From Salinicoccus carnicancri Crm (GTDB lineage: Bacteria > Bacillota > Bacilli > Staphylococcales > Salinicoccaceae): a stretch of 64,000 nt of DNA. Below the pieces are notes generated by a model. It was given only the letters and a program-made list of their open reading frames with translations. It was not told the origin of the DNA and did no database searches. Positions 41,347-50,874 of the stretch are shown in pieces. Location of the stretch: NCBI RefSeq assembly GCF_000330705.1, contig NZ_ANAM01000003.1, positions 62,001 through 126,000 of the forward strand, read 5' to 3'. Every line of letters begins with the position of its first letter. The first letter of the stretch is position 1. Both the position numbers and the translations under genes were made by a program.

Positions 41347-43140
41347 ATGGGAGCAAGAAAAAGATATTTTCTCCTGCTTTTTATAGATTCAATCATAGTT
41401 ACATTTTCGGTGTTTCTGGGATATTACATCCTGGCGCCATTCTTTCTGCAGTATACATGGCCGTCGCTGGTAATCACGGCAGTAATTCTGTTGGTCAGTC
41501 ACCATATATACGCCTACATCTTCAATTTATATCACCGGGCATGGGAGTATGCGAGCGTCCGGGAGCTGATATCCATCACCCAGGCCGTGACAGCCTCGAT
41601 TGTGACGACGTACATATTGAACTTTCTGCTTTTCCAGACCACTTTCACCAGATTGATGCTCATTACATGGATGATGCATCTGATTCTGATCGGAGGGTCC
41701 AGACTTTCCTGGCGGGTGATGAGGAAACAGATTGTAGGCAAGAATGCGAAAGACTCGCGTCATAAGAAAACACTGATCGTCGGTGCAGGAAAAGGCGGCT
41801 CCATGCTGATTAAGCAGATCATGGACACACCGGCAATGGAAATGAATCCAATTGTAGCAGTAGATGATGATTCAGCAAAACAGAGAATGGAACTCGCTGG
41901 AAGAGTCAAAGTTGAAGGTACGAGAGAAGACATACAGAAACTGATTGAGAAGTATGGCATTGAAAAAGTGGTCATCGCCATACCGTCGCTTACAAAATCA
42001 GAGCTGAACGAAATCCATGCCCTTGCGAACCGTGATGGAGTGGAAGTCCTGACAATGCCGAACATTGATGATGTCATGTCAGGAAGGGTAGAAGTCAATG
42101 CACTGAAAAAAGTGGAAGTCGAGGACCTCCTGGGAAGAGAACCGGTTGAACTCGATTCAGAGGGCATAGAAGATCAAATCAGGGACAAAGCAGTTCTTGT
42201 GACAGGTGCAGGCGGAAGCATCGGCTCCGAACTCGTCCGGCAGATATCCAAGTTCCAGCCAAGACAGGTAATACTCCTTGGCCACGGAGAAAACAGCATC
42301 TACACCATTTTGGAAGAAATGTCAGGTATGAAAAGTAGTGTCGAATATATCCCCATAATTGCAGATGTGCAGGACAGGGAAAGAATCTTTGAAGTGTTTG
42401 AAGAGTATAAACCGAGTATCGTATATCACGCAGCGGCTCATAAGCATGTACCTTTGATGGAGTATAACCCGAAAGAAGCGGTTAAAAACAATATTATAGG
42501 TACGAAGAATACAGCAGAAGCGGCCTGTGAATATAAAGCTGATAAATTTGTACTGATCTCTACGGATAAAGCAGTTAACCCACCAAATGTCATGGGAGCA
42601 ACGAAACGAGTTGCAGAAATGGTAGTGCAGGCACTGGATGCAGAAACAGAAGATACAACACTGGTTGCGGTAAGATTCGGAAACGTACTTGGTAGCCGAG
42701 GTTCCGTAATACCTAAATTCAGAAAGCAGATAGAAGCTGGAGGACCGATCACAGTTACTGATGAACGAATGACAAGGTATTTCATGACAATACCTGAAGC
42801 ATCAAGATTGGTTATACAGGCAGGGAGTTTAGCAAAAGGCGGAGAGGTATTTGTACTTGATATGGGTCAACCAGTCAAAATTGTTGATCTCGCCAAAAAT
42901 ATGATTAGGTTGAGTGGATATTCAGAAGATGAAATTGAAATACAATTCAATGGTATAAGACAGGGAGAAAAATTGTATGAGGAACTATTAAGTGAAGATG
43001 AGATATATCCGGAGCAAGTCTTTGAAAAAATATATATTGGTAAAGTGAAGGATATGAAAAAGATTGATATCAACAATTTTATTACAAAATGTATGAATTC
43101 AAAAGATATTAAACAAAAGTTACTATTATATGTAAAGTGA
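41347..43140 (+). CDS. capD: Membrane-bound UDP-GlcNAc 4,6-dehydratase (CapD/PglF type)
   Basis: 597 residues. Four N-terminal membrane helices (to ~115), a CoA-binding-like domain (LIVGAGKGGSMLIKQI), then an extended SDR domain with VTGAGGSIGSELVRQI near residue 286 for NAD, HAAAHKHVPLMEYNP, and the catalytic region with STDKAVNPPNVMGATKR, where Met and Lys replace the usual Tyr in this family. Makes UDP-4-keto-6-deoxy sugar from UDP-GlcNAc. With the PglE- and PglD-like enzymes at 52.7-54.5 kb it could give UDP-diacetylbacillosamine. Codon usage turns AT-rich in the 3' half, marking a probable recombination edge. Confidence 0.93.
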   Translation: MGARKRYFLLLFIDSIIVTFSVFLGYYILAPFFLQYTWPSLVITAVILLVSHHIYAYIFNLYHRAWEYASVRELISITQAVTASIVTTYILNFLLFQTTFTRLMLITWMMHLILIGGSRLSWRVMRKQIVGKNAKDSRHKKTLIVGAGKGGSMLIKQIMDTPAMEMNPIVAVDDDSAKQRMELAGRVKVEGTREDIQKLIEKYGIEKVVIAIPSLTKSELNEIHALANRDGVEVLTMPNIDDVMSGRVEVNALKKVEVEDLLGREPVELDSEGIEDQIRDKAVLVTGAGGSIGSELVRQISKFQPRQVILLGHGENSIYTILEEMSGMKSSVEYIPIIADVQDRERIFEVFEEYKPSIVYHAAAHKHVPLMEYNPKEAVKNNIIGTKNTAEAACEYKADKFVLISTDKAVNPPNVMGATKRVAEMVVQALDAETEDTTLVAVRFGNVLGSRGSVIPKFRKQIEAGGPITVTDERMTRYFMTIPEASRLVIQAGSLAKGGEVFVLDMGQPVKIVDLAKNMIRLSGYSEDEIEIQFNGIRQGEKLYEELLSEDEIYPEQVFEKIYIGKVKDMKKIDINNFITKCMNSKDIKQKLLLYVK

Positions 43141-43156
43141 GAATGGTCGTTTTAAA

Positions 43157-44386
43157 ATGAACAAATATAAAGTAGTTTTAATGAGCCTTATACTACAAAC
43201 AATTGGAATAGCTGGAAACTTAATTTCAAGAATAGTGTTTGGTAATTTTCTGAGCGAAGAGGAATTTGGTGTATATAATATCTTAATTCTGATGCCAAAT
43301 CTTTTAGCTCTATTGGTAAATATTGGTATGGGACATGCTATCAGTATTAAATCTGCAAGAAGCAAAATAATCAGTATAAATTTAATTAAAATAATTTACT
43401 TATATTCACTAATTATTGGTGGTATTACTTCAATAGTCGGGGGGTATATTTTTCAAGAGATATATAATGATATTCATATTCCACTAATTATAATAGGAAG
43501 TACCTTGACTACCATTTTTTTGTTAAATTATTTATTGTCATTTTTATTTTTGGGCCTACAGAAATCCAACATTTATTTTCTCAGTACCAATTTAGTTCAT
43601 ATGCTTTCCCCCTTAATTTTTATAATTATAATTATAATGTTTAACGTGAATATTTATAGTGCGGTCCTTGCTTATAGTATTGCATTGTTATTGGTAACTC
43701 TTTTTTTGAAATGGAAATTGTATAGAAACAAAGATGTAATTAGAAAAAATGAAATAAAGATGACTGAGGAATTCAAAGAATTAGCATCTCTGGGATTGCC
43801 ACTATATTTTACATCTTTATTTAATTTTCTAAATTATAGAATTGATACATTTATTATAGGAGCAATGCTATCTTTTGCATTATTGAGTAATTATACAATC
43901 GCTGTATTATTTATTGATAGTGTTGGAAAGATTAATCAAATCATAAATATACTCATATTCCAAAAGACACCAACTATTACTAGTGAAAAGAAGAAAGAAA
44001 AGCTTATGGCACAAGGTGTTATCATCAGCATGTTTATATGTTCTGTTGCATCTCTTATACTTGTTATCTTCGGTAGGCAGTTGATATCTATCATATTTCC
44101 AGGGAAGTTTGAGTTAGCATACCAAATAATCCTCTATCTTATACCAGGTATGTTTTTCATCAGTTTATTTAGAATAGTTTATCATAGGCTTGCAGCTGAT
44201 GGTTATGGAAAATACTCATCCATTGGATCCTTAATATGTGTAATATTCACTATTGTTTTTAATTTAGTCCTAATACCGATTTATGGTATAACAGGGAGTG
44301 CTATCGCCTCTAGCTCAGCTTATTTTATTATGTTTTTGTACATAATTTTCATATATTTTAAAGTGAGGAGGAGGTTCTATTTATGA
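43157..44386 (+). CDS. Polysaccharide flippase (Wzx-like)
   Basis: 409 residues with about twelve hydrophobic helices, no large loops, starting KVVLMSLILQTIGIAGNLISRIVFGNFLSEEEFGVYNI. This matches MATE/MOP-type flippases, where the GxYN-containing TM1-TM2 region is conserved. It should turn the undecaprenyl-linked repeat unit to the outer face. It follows capD by 16 bp and overlaps the polymerase gene by four bases. Strongly AT-rich, as are the genes to about 53.4 kb. Confidence 0.87.
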   Translation: MNKYKVVLMSLILQTIGIAGNLISRIVFGNFLSEEEFGVYNILILMPNLLALLVNIGMGHAISIKSARSKIISINLIKIIYLYSLIIGGITSIVGGYIFQEIYNDIHIPLIIIGSTLTTIFLLNYLLSFLFLGLQKSNIYFLSTNLVHMLSPLIFIIIIIMFNVNIYSAVLAYSIALLLVTLFLKWKLYRNKDVIRKNEIKMTEEFKELASLGLPLYFTSLFNFLNYRIDTFIIGAMLSFALLSNYTIAVLFIDSVGKINQIINILIFQKTPTITSEKKKEKLMAQGVIISMFICSVASLILVIFGRQLISIIFPGKFELAYQIILYLIPGMFFISLFRIVYHRLAADGYGKYSSIGSLICVIFTIVFNLVLIPIYGITGSAIASSSAYFIMFLYIIFIYFKVRRRFYL

Positions 44387-45720
44387 GCTATTTAATTATA
44401 CTCGTATCATTAATATTGATAACTATAATAAGTGCAGTAAATTTCTATCTTTTACCTCCTCTAGTTTTCAGTATAGCCTCCGTGTTAATCGCATTGTATT
44501 ATAGAAGTAAATTCCAGACATGGTTGAATTTATATACATTAATTAGTTTTGTATATATAATGGGTTTTTGTGTTAGGTTCATAACGTTAATGTTTGGATA
44601 TAACCAATTTAATATACCTAAAAATAATATGATTATTTCTTTAATTTTCTCTTTTTTAATATATTTAATTTTTATTTTCGGAGGTATTTTAGGTGATAAA
44701 ATTACAACCCGAACTGACATCAAAATATTAAATATAACAAAAACTGAAAAAAATATAATCTTGGCACTCAATTTTATTATAAGTTATGGGTCAGTATTAA
44801 TTTTATTTGTATTATTTGGAGGTTGGAATGGCCTCGTGAGCTCTTTCTCAGAAAAAACTAATGAATTTTCTGGATTAGGTATAGTGTTTACTTTTATTCC
44901 CTCTTTCAGTGTGGCCATTATACTTTTACTATGTGTAAAAGCTATGAATTTCAATTTTTATACATTTTTCTTTTTTCTTTTTTCACTGTTACCGTTATTT
45001 ACAGTAGGAGGAAGAATCCTCTTTTTCTTAGTGCTCTTATCACTTCTATTGGTTTATGAAATTCGTAGAAAGCCTATAAATTTTAGGCAGTTCTTAACCT
45101 TTTGTTTCTTAGGTTTTATTTTTTTCATATCTTATTTTGCTTATTTCAGGTCATTCAGCAGATTTGGCAGCTGGGAGCATTTTAAAGCAAATTGGTTTGA
45201 TTTACTTTATAACACTGTCATTAATGGCGCTTTAAGTTTCATTGATGGTTTAAATGTAATAATGTATTATGTTCCGAATAGCGTAGATTACCTAGGTGGG
45301 TTTAGTATTCTAAGTTCTTTATTAATTTTTATACCAAGTATTTTAATTCCATACAAACCCGATAATACTGCATTAATATACAATGAGATCTTTAACAAAT
45401 CCCAATACATTTCAGGCACTGGCCAAAATCCTAGTTTAATTGGTGAAATCTATTGGAATGTGGGGTCACTTAATACAGTTTTATTGTTTTTCTTTCTTGG
45501 GATATTAATAGGACTATTATATAAAAAAGTTTTAGAAACTAACTATAATAGCCAATATCTTTCAGTAATAACGATGATGTTCTTACTACCTATTTTTTTA
45601 TTTTTGATTAAAAGTGGTATAAGTACTGGTACTCCATACAGAATAATATTTCCGTTAATAATTAACTTAATGCTCCTAGTATCATTTAACAAAATAAGAT
45701 TAATTAAATCTAGTAATTAA
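44383..45720 (+). CDS. Capsule repeat-unit polymerase (Wzy-like)
   Basis: 445 residues, about twelve hydrophobic helices. A large loop between late helices contains YKPDNTALIYNEIF...SGTGQNPSLIGEIYWNVGS, typical of O-antigen polymerases (oligosaccharide repeat unit polymerase type). Sequence conservation is low in this family, so the call rests on topology, this loop and position directly after the flippase. Start ATG overlaps the flippase stop. It joins repeat units on the outer membrane face; linkage is unknown. Confidence 0.8.
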   Translation: MSYLIILVSLILITIISAVNFYLLPPLVFSIASVLIALYYRSKFQTWLNLYTLISFVYIMGFCVRFITLMFGYNQFNIPKNNMIISLIFSFLIYLIFIFGGILGDKITTRTDIKILNITKTEKNIILALNFIISYGSVLILFVLFGGWNGLVSSFSEKTNEFSGLGIVFTFIPSFSVAIILLLCVKAMNFNFYTFFFFLFSLLPLFTVGGRILFFLVLLSLLLVYEIRRKPINFRQFLTFCFLGFIFFISYFAYFRSFSRFGSWEHFKANWFDLLYNTVINGALSFIDGLNVIMYYVPNSVDYLGGFSILSSLLIFIPSILIPYKPDNTALIYNEIFNKSQYISGTGQNPSLIGEIYWNVGSLNTVLLFFFLGILIGLLYKKVLETNYNSQYLSVITMMFLLPIFLFLIKSGISTGTPYRIIFPLIINLMLLVSFNKIRLIKSSN

Positions 45721-45738
45721 TAATTTTAGACAGGATGA

Positions 45739-46839
45739 ATGGCTGTGAAAAAAGTACTATGTATTACGTTAGCATTCCCACAACAAAGAGTAGTTAAAAC
45801 AATAGACAGTTTAGCCAATAATGGATACGATGTGTCATTACTAACGATGAATCTTGATGAATCAAAAAAAGATATGTTCAGTTATGACAATGTCGAAATT
45901 ATAAATTTGAATATAAAAGGTATTACTAAGTTTTTACCTATAAAACATTTTCTACTTAAACCTAAAATAAGAAGACTTCGTAAACAAAAATTTGATTATA
46001 TAATTTGTAGAGATATTTTCACGTATGATCTTGGTCGTTTTTTTTCCAAAAATAAAAGAGTTATTGTAGATATTGCAGATAATTATCCTGAAGTTTTTTC
46101 TTCTTTCCGAGATAATAAAATAATAGGTTCAATGTTATACAATTTCTTTAATATTTACGAAAAACTAGTGGTTAAAAGTGCATATAAAATTATAGTTGTG
46201 ACAGCGAACAGTAAAAAGCTAATAATGAATAAACATAAAACAAATTCGGAGAAGATTATTGACATAAGCAACTTTCCATTAAAACGTGATGTTTTAAAAA
46301 ATAATAACTTAAATTCTAAGAAATCTTTTAACAATAGATTAGTCTATATTGGAACGGTTGATGATAAAGTTAGAGATTTGAAAAACTTCATGAAAAGTAT
46401 CAAGGGGAGTACTTACTTACTTACTATATATACTTTTAATTTTGAGTATACATTAAAAGTTGTAAACCAGTATGATGTAGCTGAAAATGTCATCGTCAGG
46501 AAGCCGGTAAATCGAAATAATCTAACACAAGAATTATCTTTTTATGATATTGGAGTTATCCCCCATAAGTTAATAGAAGGAACTAGATACACTATTCCAA
46601 ATAAACTTTATGATTATGTGCATGCAGGTTTAGTAGTCTTATCATCGAATAACCAAGCGCTAGCACAAGAAGTTAATAAATTAGAACTTGGAGAAATATA
46701 TAGTGATTCACTAAAAATTATCGAAAGCTTAAATAGTATAGAAGATAATTATGAAGATTTGAGAAAAAAAGTATTAAAGGCGAAAAATTCTTGTTTTTGG
46801 GACAAAGACTTTAATAAACTTTTGGAGGTATTAAATTAG
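45739..46839 (+). CDS. Family 4-like glycosyltransferase
   Basis: 366 residues, GT-B fold. N-terminal KKVLCITLAFPQQRVVKTIDSLANNGYDV, middle YIICRDIFTYDLGRFF and VIVDIADNYPEVF, C-terminal RLVYIGTVDDKVRDLKNF and the donor-site region FYDIGVIPHKLIEG...PNKLYDYVHAGLVVLSS. The GTG at 45745 may be the real start, since AGGATG then sits at proper spacing. The stop overlaps the next gene by one base. It adds a sugar of the capsule repeat unit; which one is unknown. Confidence 0.8.
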   Translation: MAVKKVLCITLAFPQQRVVKTIDSLANNGYDVSLLTMNLDESKKDMFSYDNVEIINLNIKGITKFLPIKHFLLKPKIRRLRKQKFDYIICRDIFTYDLGRFFSKNKRVIVDIADNYPEVFSSFRDNKIIGSMLYNFFNIYEKLVVKSAYKIIVVTANSKKLIMNKHKTNSEKIIDISNFPLKRDVLKNNNLNSKKSFNNRLVYIGTVDDKVRDLKNFMKSIKGSTYLLTIYTFNFEYTLKVVNQYDVAENVIVRKPVNRNNLTQELSFYDIGVIPHKLIEGTRYTIPNKLYDYVHAGLVVLSSNNQALAQEVNKLELGEIYSDSLKIIESLNSIEDNYEDLRKKVLKAKNSCFWDKDFNKLLEVLN

Positions 46840-48935
46840 TGAAACAACTTTTAAATTCATTTGGTGATGGAACTATAAAATTAGAAGATATATCAAAGCC
46901 TAAAGTCCCTAATAATGGAGTCTTGATAAAGAACTATTACAGCGCTGTTTCTGTTGGTACTGAAAGAATGCTAGTCGACTTTGGAAAAGCGAATTATCTT
47001 CAAAAAGCACGGCAACAACCCGAAAAAGTAAAGGAAGTTATTAATAAAGTTAAGACTGATGGTTTTAACACGACTTATAATGCTGTGAAATCGAAATTAG
47101 ATCAACCTATACCGTTAGGATACAGTTCTTGCGGTGAAATAATCGCAGTAGGAGATGATTGTAACGATTTTGAAATAGGGGATTTGGTTATTTCAAATGG
47201 TGCGCATGCTGAAATTGTTGCAGTAAATAAAAACTTGGTTGCTAAAATTCCTGAAGGTGTCAGTCTAGAAGATGCGGCTTTCACTGTGATTTCTTCGATT
47301 CCTTTACAAGGGGTTAGGCTTTTAGAAACAGAAATTGGTGACACTGTTGTGATAACGGGGCTTGGACTGATGGGTTTAATTGCCTCTCAAATTCTTGTTG
47401 CAAGTGGGTGTCATGTAATCGCAACTGACTTTGACGAATCTAAAGTGGAAATGGCCAAAAGCTATGGTGTCGATGCTATTAATGCAAAAGATGGTATTGA
47501 TATTGTCGAATATGTAAAAAAGAAAACTACTAATCAAGGTGCAGATAAAGTCCTGATTACTGCCTCTACTAAGAGTAATGAACCAATAATGCAAGCAGCT
47601 CATATGACACGTAAAAGAGGCAAGATTGTACTTGTTGGAGTGGTTGGGCTAGATATTGATCGGACGCCTTTTTATGAAAAAGAAATCACTTTCCAGGTTT
47701 CATCTTCATATGGTCCAGGAAGGTATGATGCTAACTATGAAGAAAAAGGTGTAGATTATCCCTATGGCTATGTAAGATGGACGGAAAATAGGAATTTCCA
47801 GGCAATTTTAAATATGATAAAAACAAATCGACTTTCTTTTAATAGTTTGATCACCCATAAGTTTAAGTTTGAAGAAGCAGAAAAAGCATATGAAGAGTTG
47901 AGTAATACAGGTAATGTTATTGGCGGATTATTTGAATACAACCATGAACAAGTTGATGATCAGGACATAGTTGAGATAGGAGATAGAAAGCTTTCTGTTA
48001 AATCTAATGTCACGGTCGGTGTCATAGGAGCTGGAAATTATACTAGCCAAACATTATTGCCAAAAATAGATCAGGAATACAGATTGAAGACTATCGTCAG
48101 TTCTGCAGGATTAAGTTCGACAGTAGTAGGGAAAAAGCGTGGATTTGAGTTTTCTACGACTAATATTGACAAAGTACTATCAGATGATGAAATCAATACA
48201 GTAATTATTACGACAAGACATGATACGCATTTTGAATATGTGAAATCTGCACTTAAAAATAATAAGGCTGTTTTTGTGGAAAAACCATTAGCTTTAACCC
48301 ACAAAGAGTTGGATGAGTTGGAAGCAATATATACTGACCAGCATATAATGGTTGGTTTTAACAGAAGGTTTTCACCTCTGATTGAAAAAATGATGGGTTT
48401 ATTAGAATCAACAATCTCAGCTAAGTCAATAATGATAAATGTTAATGCAGGAAAAATTCCAGTAGAACATTGGACTCAAGATCCTAATGTTGGTGGTGGC
48501 CGCTTAATTGGAGAAGCATGTCATTTTATCGATTTGGCCAAATATATTTCTGGATCAGAAATATCAGACTATGAAATAGTATCAATGAACGACCGAAATG
48601 ATACATTCGATACATTTTCCATTATATTAAAATTCAAAGATGGATCTATCGCGAATATAAATTATTATGCGAATGGTAATAAATCATACCCTAAGGAAAA
48701 TGTACAGGTTAACTGTGAAGATAAAATACTTGAAATTGATAACTTTAAAATCCTTCGTGGTTACGGGTTTGATAAATTCAGTAAATTGAAATCTCCGAAA
48801 CAAGATAAAGGTCATGCTAAGTGCATCAATTCGTTTTTAAATAGTACAAAAACTAATACTCCGCTTATTTCTTTTGAAGAACTGATTGAAGTATCAAGAA
48901 TCAGTATTGATCTTGATCAGATTATAAGGAATTGA
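46839..48935 (+). CDS. Bi-domain oxidoreductase: zinc-type alcohol dehydrogenase + Gfo/Idh/MocA
   Basis: 698 residues. Residues 1-~370 are a medium-chain dehydrogenase (VSVGTERML, PLGYSSCGEIIAVGDD, VVITGLGLMGLIASQIL for NAD binding). From ~385, VTVGVIGAGNYTSQTLL starts a Gfo/Idh/MocA dehydrogenase with VFVEKPLALTHKEL (conserved EKP) and GRLIGEACHFIDL. This fused protein recurs next to heparinase-like and GT4 genes in O-antigen and capsule loci of many bacteria; its reaction is not established. Inferred: oxidising or epimerising a sugar of the repeat unit. It starts with GTG and overlaps the preceding gene by one base. Confidence 0.88.
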   Translation: MKQLLNSFGDGTIKLEDISKPKVPNNGVLIKNYYSAVSVGTERMLVDFGKANYLQKARQQPEKVKEVINKVKTDGFNTTYNAVKSKLDQPIPLGYSSCGEIIAVGDDCNDFEIGDLVISNGAHAEIVAVNKNLVAKIPEGVSLEDAAFTVISSIPLQGVRLLETEIGDTVVITGLGLMGLIASQILVASGCHVIATDFDESKVEMAKSYGVDAINAKDGIDIVEYVKKKTTNQGADKVLITASTKSNEPIMQAAHMTRKRGKIVLVGVVGLDIDRTPFYEKEITFQVSSSYGPGRYDANYEEKGVDYPYGYVRWTENRNFQAILNMIKTNRLSFNSLITHKFKFEEAEKAYEELSNTGNVIGGLFEYNHEQVDDQDIVEIGDRKLSVKSNVTVGVIGAGNYTSQTLLPKIDQEYRLKTIVSSAGLSSTVVGKKRGFEFSTTNIDKVLSDDEINTVIITTRHDTHFEYVKSALKNNKAVFVEKPLALTHKELDELEAIYTDQHIMVGFNRRFSPLIEKMMGLLESTISAKSIMINVNAGKIPVEHWTQDPNVGGGRLIGEACHFIDLAKYISGSEISDYEIVSMNDRNDTFDTFSIILKFKDGSIANINYYANGNKSYPKENVQVNCEDKILEIDNFKILRGYGFDKFSKLKSPKQDKGHAKCINSFLNSTKTNTPLISFEELIEVSRISIDLDQIIRN

Positions 48936-48939
48936 TTAT

Positions 48940-50874
48940 ATGCAATTAGAAATTATAAAAAACATGGGGATTCGCTGGACATTGTACCGTATCCAATACG
49001 AAATCAAGAAGAAATTTGGATACCTGGAAAGAGCTTATAAACCTATTGATTTAGAGGATATCGATATTGGTGCAAAAATAGATAAAGAATTAGTAAGTAG
49101 TACCTTAAAAGCTAATTTATCAAATTTGAATACCTCATTCTCAATCAATGAATTTGATAAATTAGCTTTGCTTGAAAGAGCTGATAATATTCTTGAATCG
49201 AAATTCTATTATTTCAATGATGAAAAATTCGAATTTAGAGGGTGGAACTACTCTCCCAAAACTGAAAAATTTGCACCCTCCAAACTTCATTGGAGTAAGA
49301 TTTCTGATTTTAATAGTGATTTTGGAGATATCAAATGGATATGGGAATTGAGTCGATTTACTTTTGCATATGATCTCACCAGAGCATATCTATATACAAA
49401 AAACGATATATATGTAGAAAAATTCTGGCAACTATTCGAAGATTTTATACAAAAAAACCCACTCGAAATTGGTGTCAATTATAAATGCAGTCAGGAAATG
49501 TCATTCAGAACTAATGCGTGGGTTTTTGCGCTATATCACTTTGTGGACCACCCGGCTACAACTGATGACAGGCTTATAACGCTGCTGAAATGTATTTCTC
49601 ATTATGCTAATCACATTTATAAACATATCAACTTTGCAGTGGAAGCTGTGAAGAATAACCACAGTATTTCAGAAGCAACGACCCTTACAGTATTAGGTAA
49701 TACATTTGACTTTTTGCCCTCCAGTAAAAAACTCTATAAAAAAGGTATTAAAGTGCTTGAAAGAGAAATCGGCTGGCAGGTCAAAAAAGATGGGACCTTC
49801 ATACAACATTCGCACAATTACCATCGTTTAGTTCTACAAAATATATCATGGTATATAGCAAGCACACAAAGTTTAAATAAAAGACTGTCTTCAATAGTAA
49901 GAGATAGAGCACAACTTTCCCTCAATTATTTTATGGATGTAATTTCAGAGTCTGGAGAAGTTCCGAATTACGGCATGAATGATGGATCGTATATAATGCC
50001 GTTGACAGAAAGAGAGTATGGTGATTATCGACCAGTACTGCAATGCTTAAATTACCAACTGAATAAAGACCTTCTATTTAATGATGATTCTGTTAATGAG
50101 ATACTCTATTTACTAAACCCGGCCAATATGGACGAAAAACATTCTGTATGTAAAACAACAGATGATAAATCATTAATTGTAAATGAATATGGTGGGTATC
50201 ATATATTAAGAAAAGGCAATTTTAAAGTATTTATAAAATCCAAGACCTATAAAGAAAGACCTGTGCAGGCGGATATGAACCACGTAGAAATATGGTATGG
50301 AAATCAGTGTATTTTCGGTGATGCCGGAACTTATAGTTACAATGATGAAGAAAAAGTATTGAACTATTTCAATGGGACATTCTCTCATAATACAGTATTA
50401 ATCAATGATAGCAATCAAATGACTAAAGGCAGCCGATTCATTTGGTTTAACTGGTCAGAGTCAAAAACCCCGAAAGTAACACATCAAAATAATAAATCAT
50501 CAATTGAAGTAGAGCTTTCTAATTATAAGGAGTATCGTCACATCAGAACTCTGACTCTTTATGAAGATAAGCTGGTTATAGACGATGAGATAGTTAATGA
50601 AGCTGAATCGGATACTGATATTAAAGTACAATGGTTAACTGAGTTGAAGGCTATCATCAAAGGTAATGCGGTAAGATTGGATTATGACAATTGGAGCTTG
50701 GATATAGTTGGTGATACTGAATCTGTAATTGATCTATATTCTGGTGATGAGGAAAACTTTAGAGGGTGGATGTCGTCAACATATGGTGAAATACATCCAG
50801 CCAATCAAATTGTTTATCATACCAAGTCAGACAGAAAAAATATAAAAGTTAAAAGTATACTTTCCAAAGGATGA
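48940..50874 (+). CDS. Heparinase II/III-family protein
   Basis: 644 residues, no signal peptide. The alpha/alpha-toroid half includes WKLSRFTFAY-like text (IWELSRFTFAYDLTRAYLY), AVEAVKNNHSISEATTL and DGTFIQHSHNYHRLVLQNI. The beta-sandwich half includes DMNHVEIWYGNQCIFGDAGTYSY and FSHNTVLIND, with the His/Tyr residues expected for polysaccharide lyases. Partner of the bi-domain oxidoreductase in many glycan loci. Because it appears cytoplasmic, a synthetic or editing role is more likely than degradation outside the cell; this is inference. It sits four bases after the oxidoreductase and overlaps the next gene by four. Confidence 0.87.
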   Translation: MQLEIIKNMGIRWTLYRIQYEIKKKFGYLERAYKPIDLEDIDIGAKIDKELVSSTLKANLSNLNTSFSINEFDKLALLERADNILESKFYYFNDEKFEFRGWNYSPKTEKFAPSKLHWSKISDFNSDFGDIKWIWELSRFTFAYDLTRAYLYTKNDIYVEKFWQLFEDFIQKNPLEIGVNYKCSQEMSFRTNAWVFALYHFVDHPATTDDRLITLLKCISHYANHIYKHINFAVEAVKNNHSISEATTLTVLGNTFDFLPSSKKLYKKGIKVLEREIGWQVKKDGTFIQHSHNYHRLVLQNISWYIASTQSLNKRLSSIVRDRAQLSLNYFMDVISESGEVPNYGMNDGSYIMPLTEREYGDYRPVLQCLNYQLNKDLLFNDDSVNEILYLLNPANMDEKHSVCKTTDDKSLIVNEYGGYHILRKGNFKVFIKSKTYKERPVQADMNHVEIWYGNQCIFGDAGTYSYNDEEKVLNYFNGTFSHNTVLINDSNQMTKGSRFIWFNWSESKTPKVTHQNNKSSIEVELSNYKEYRHIRTLTLYEDKLVIDDEIVNEAESDTDIKVQWLTELKAIIKGNAVRLDYDNWSLDIVGDTESVIDLYSGDEENFRGWMSSTYGEIHPANQIVYHTKSDRKNIKVKSILSKG

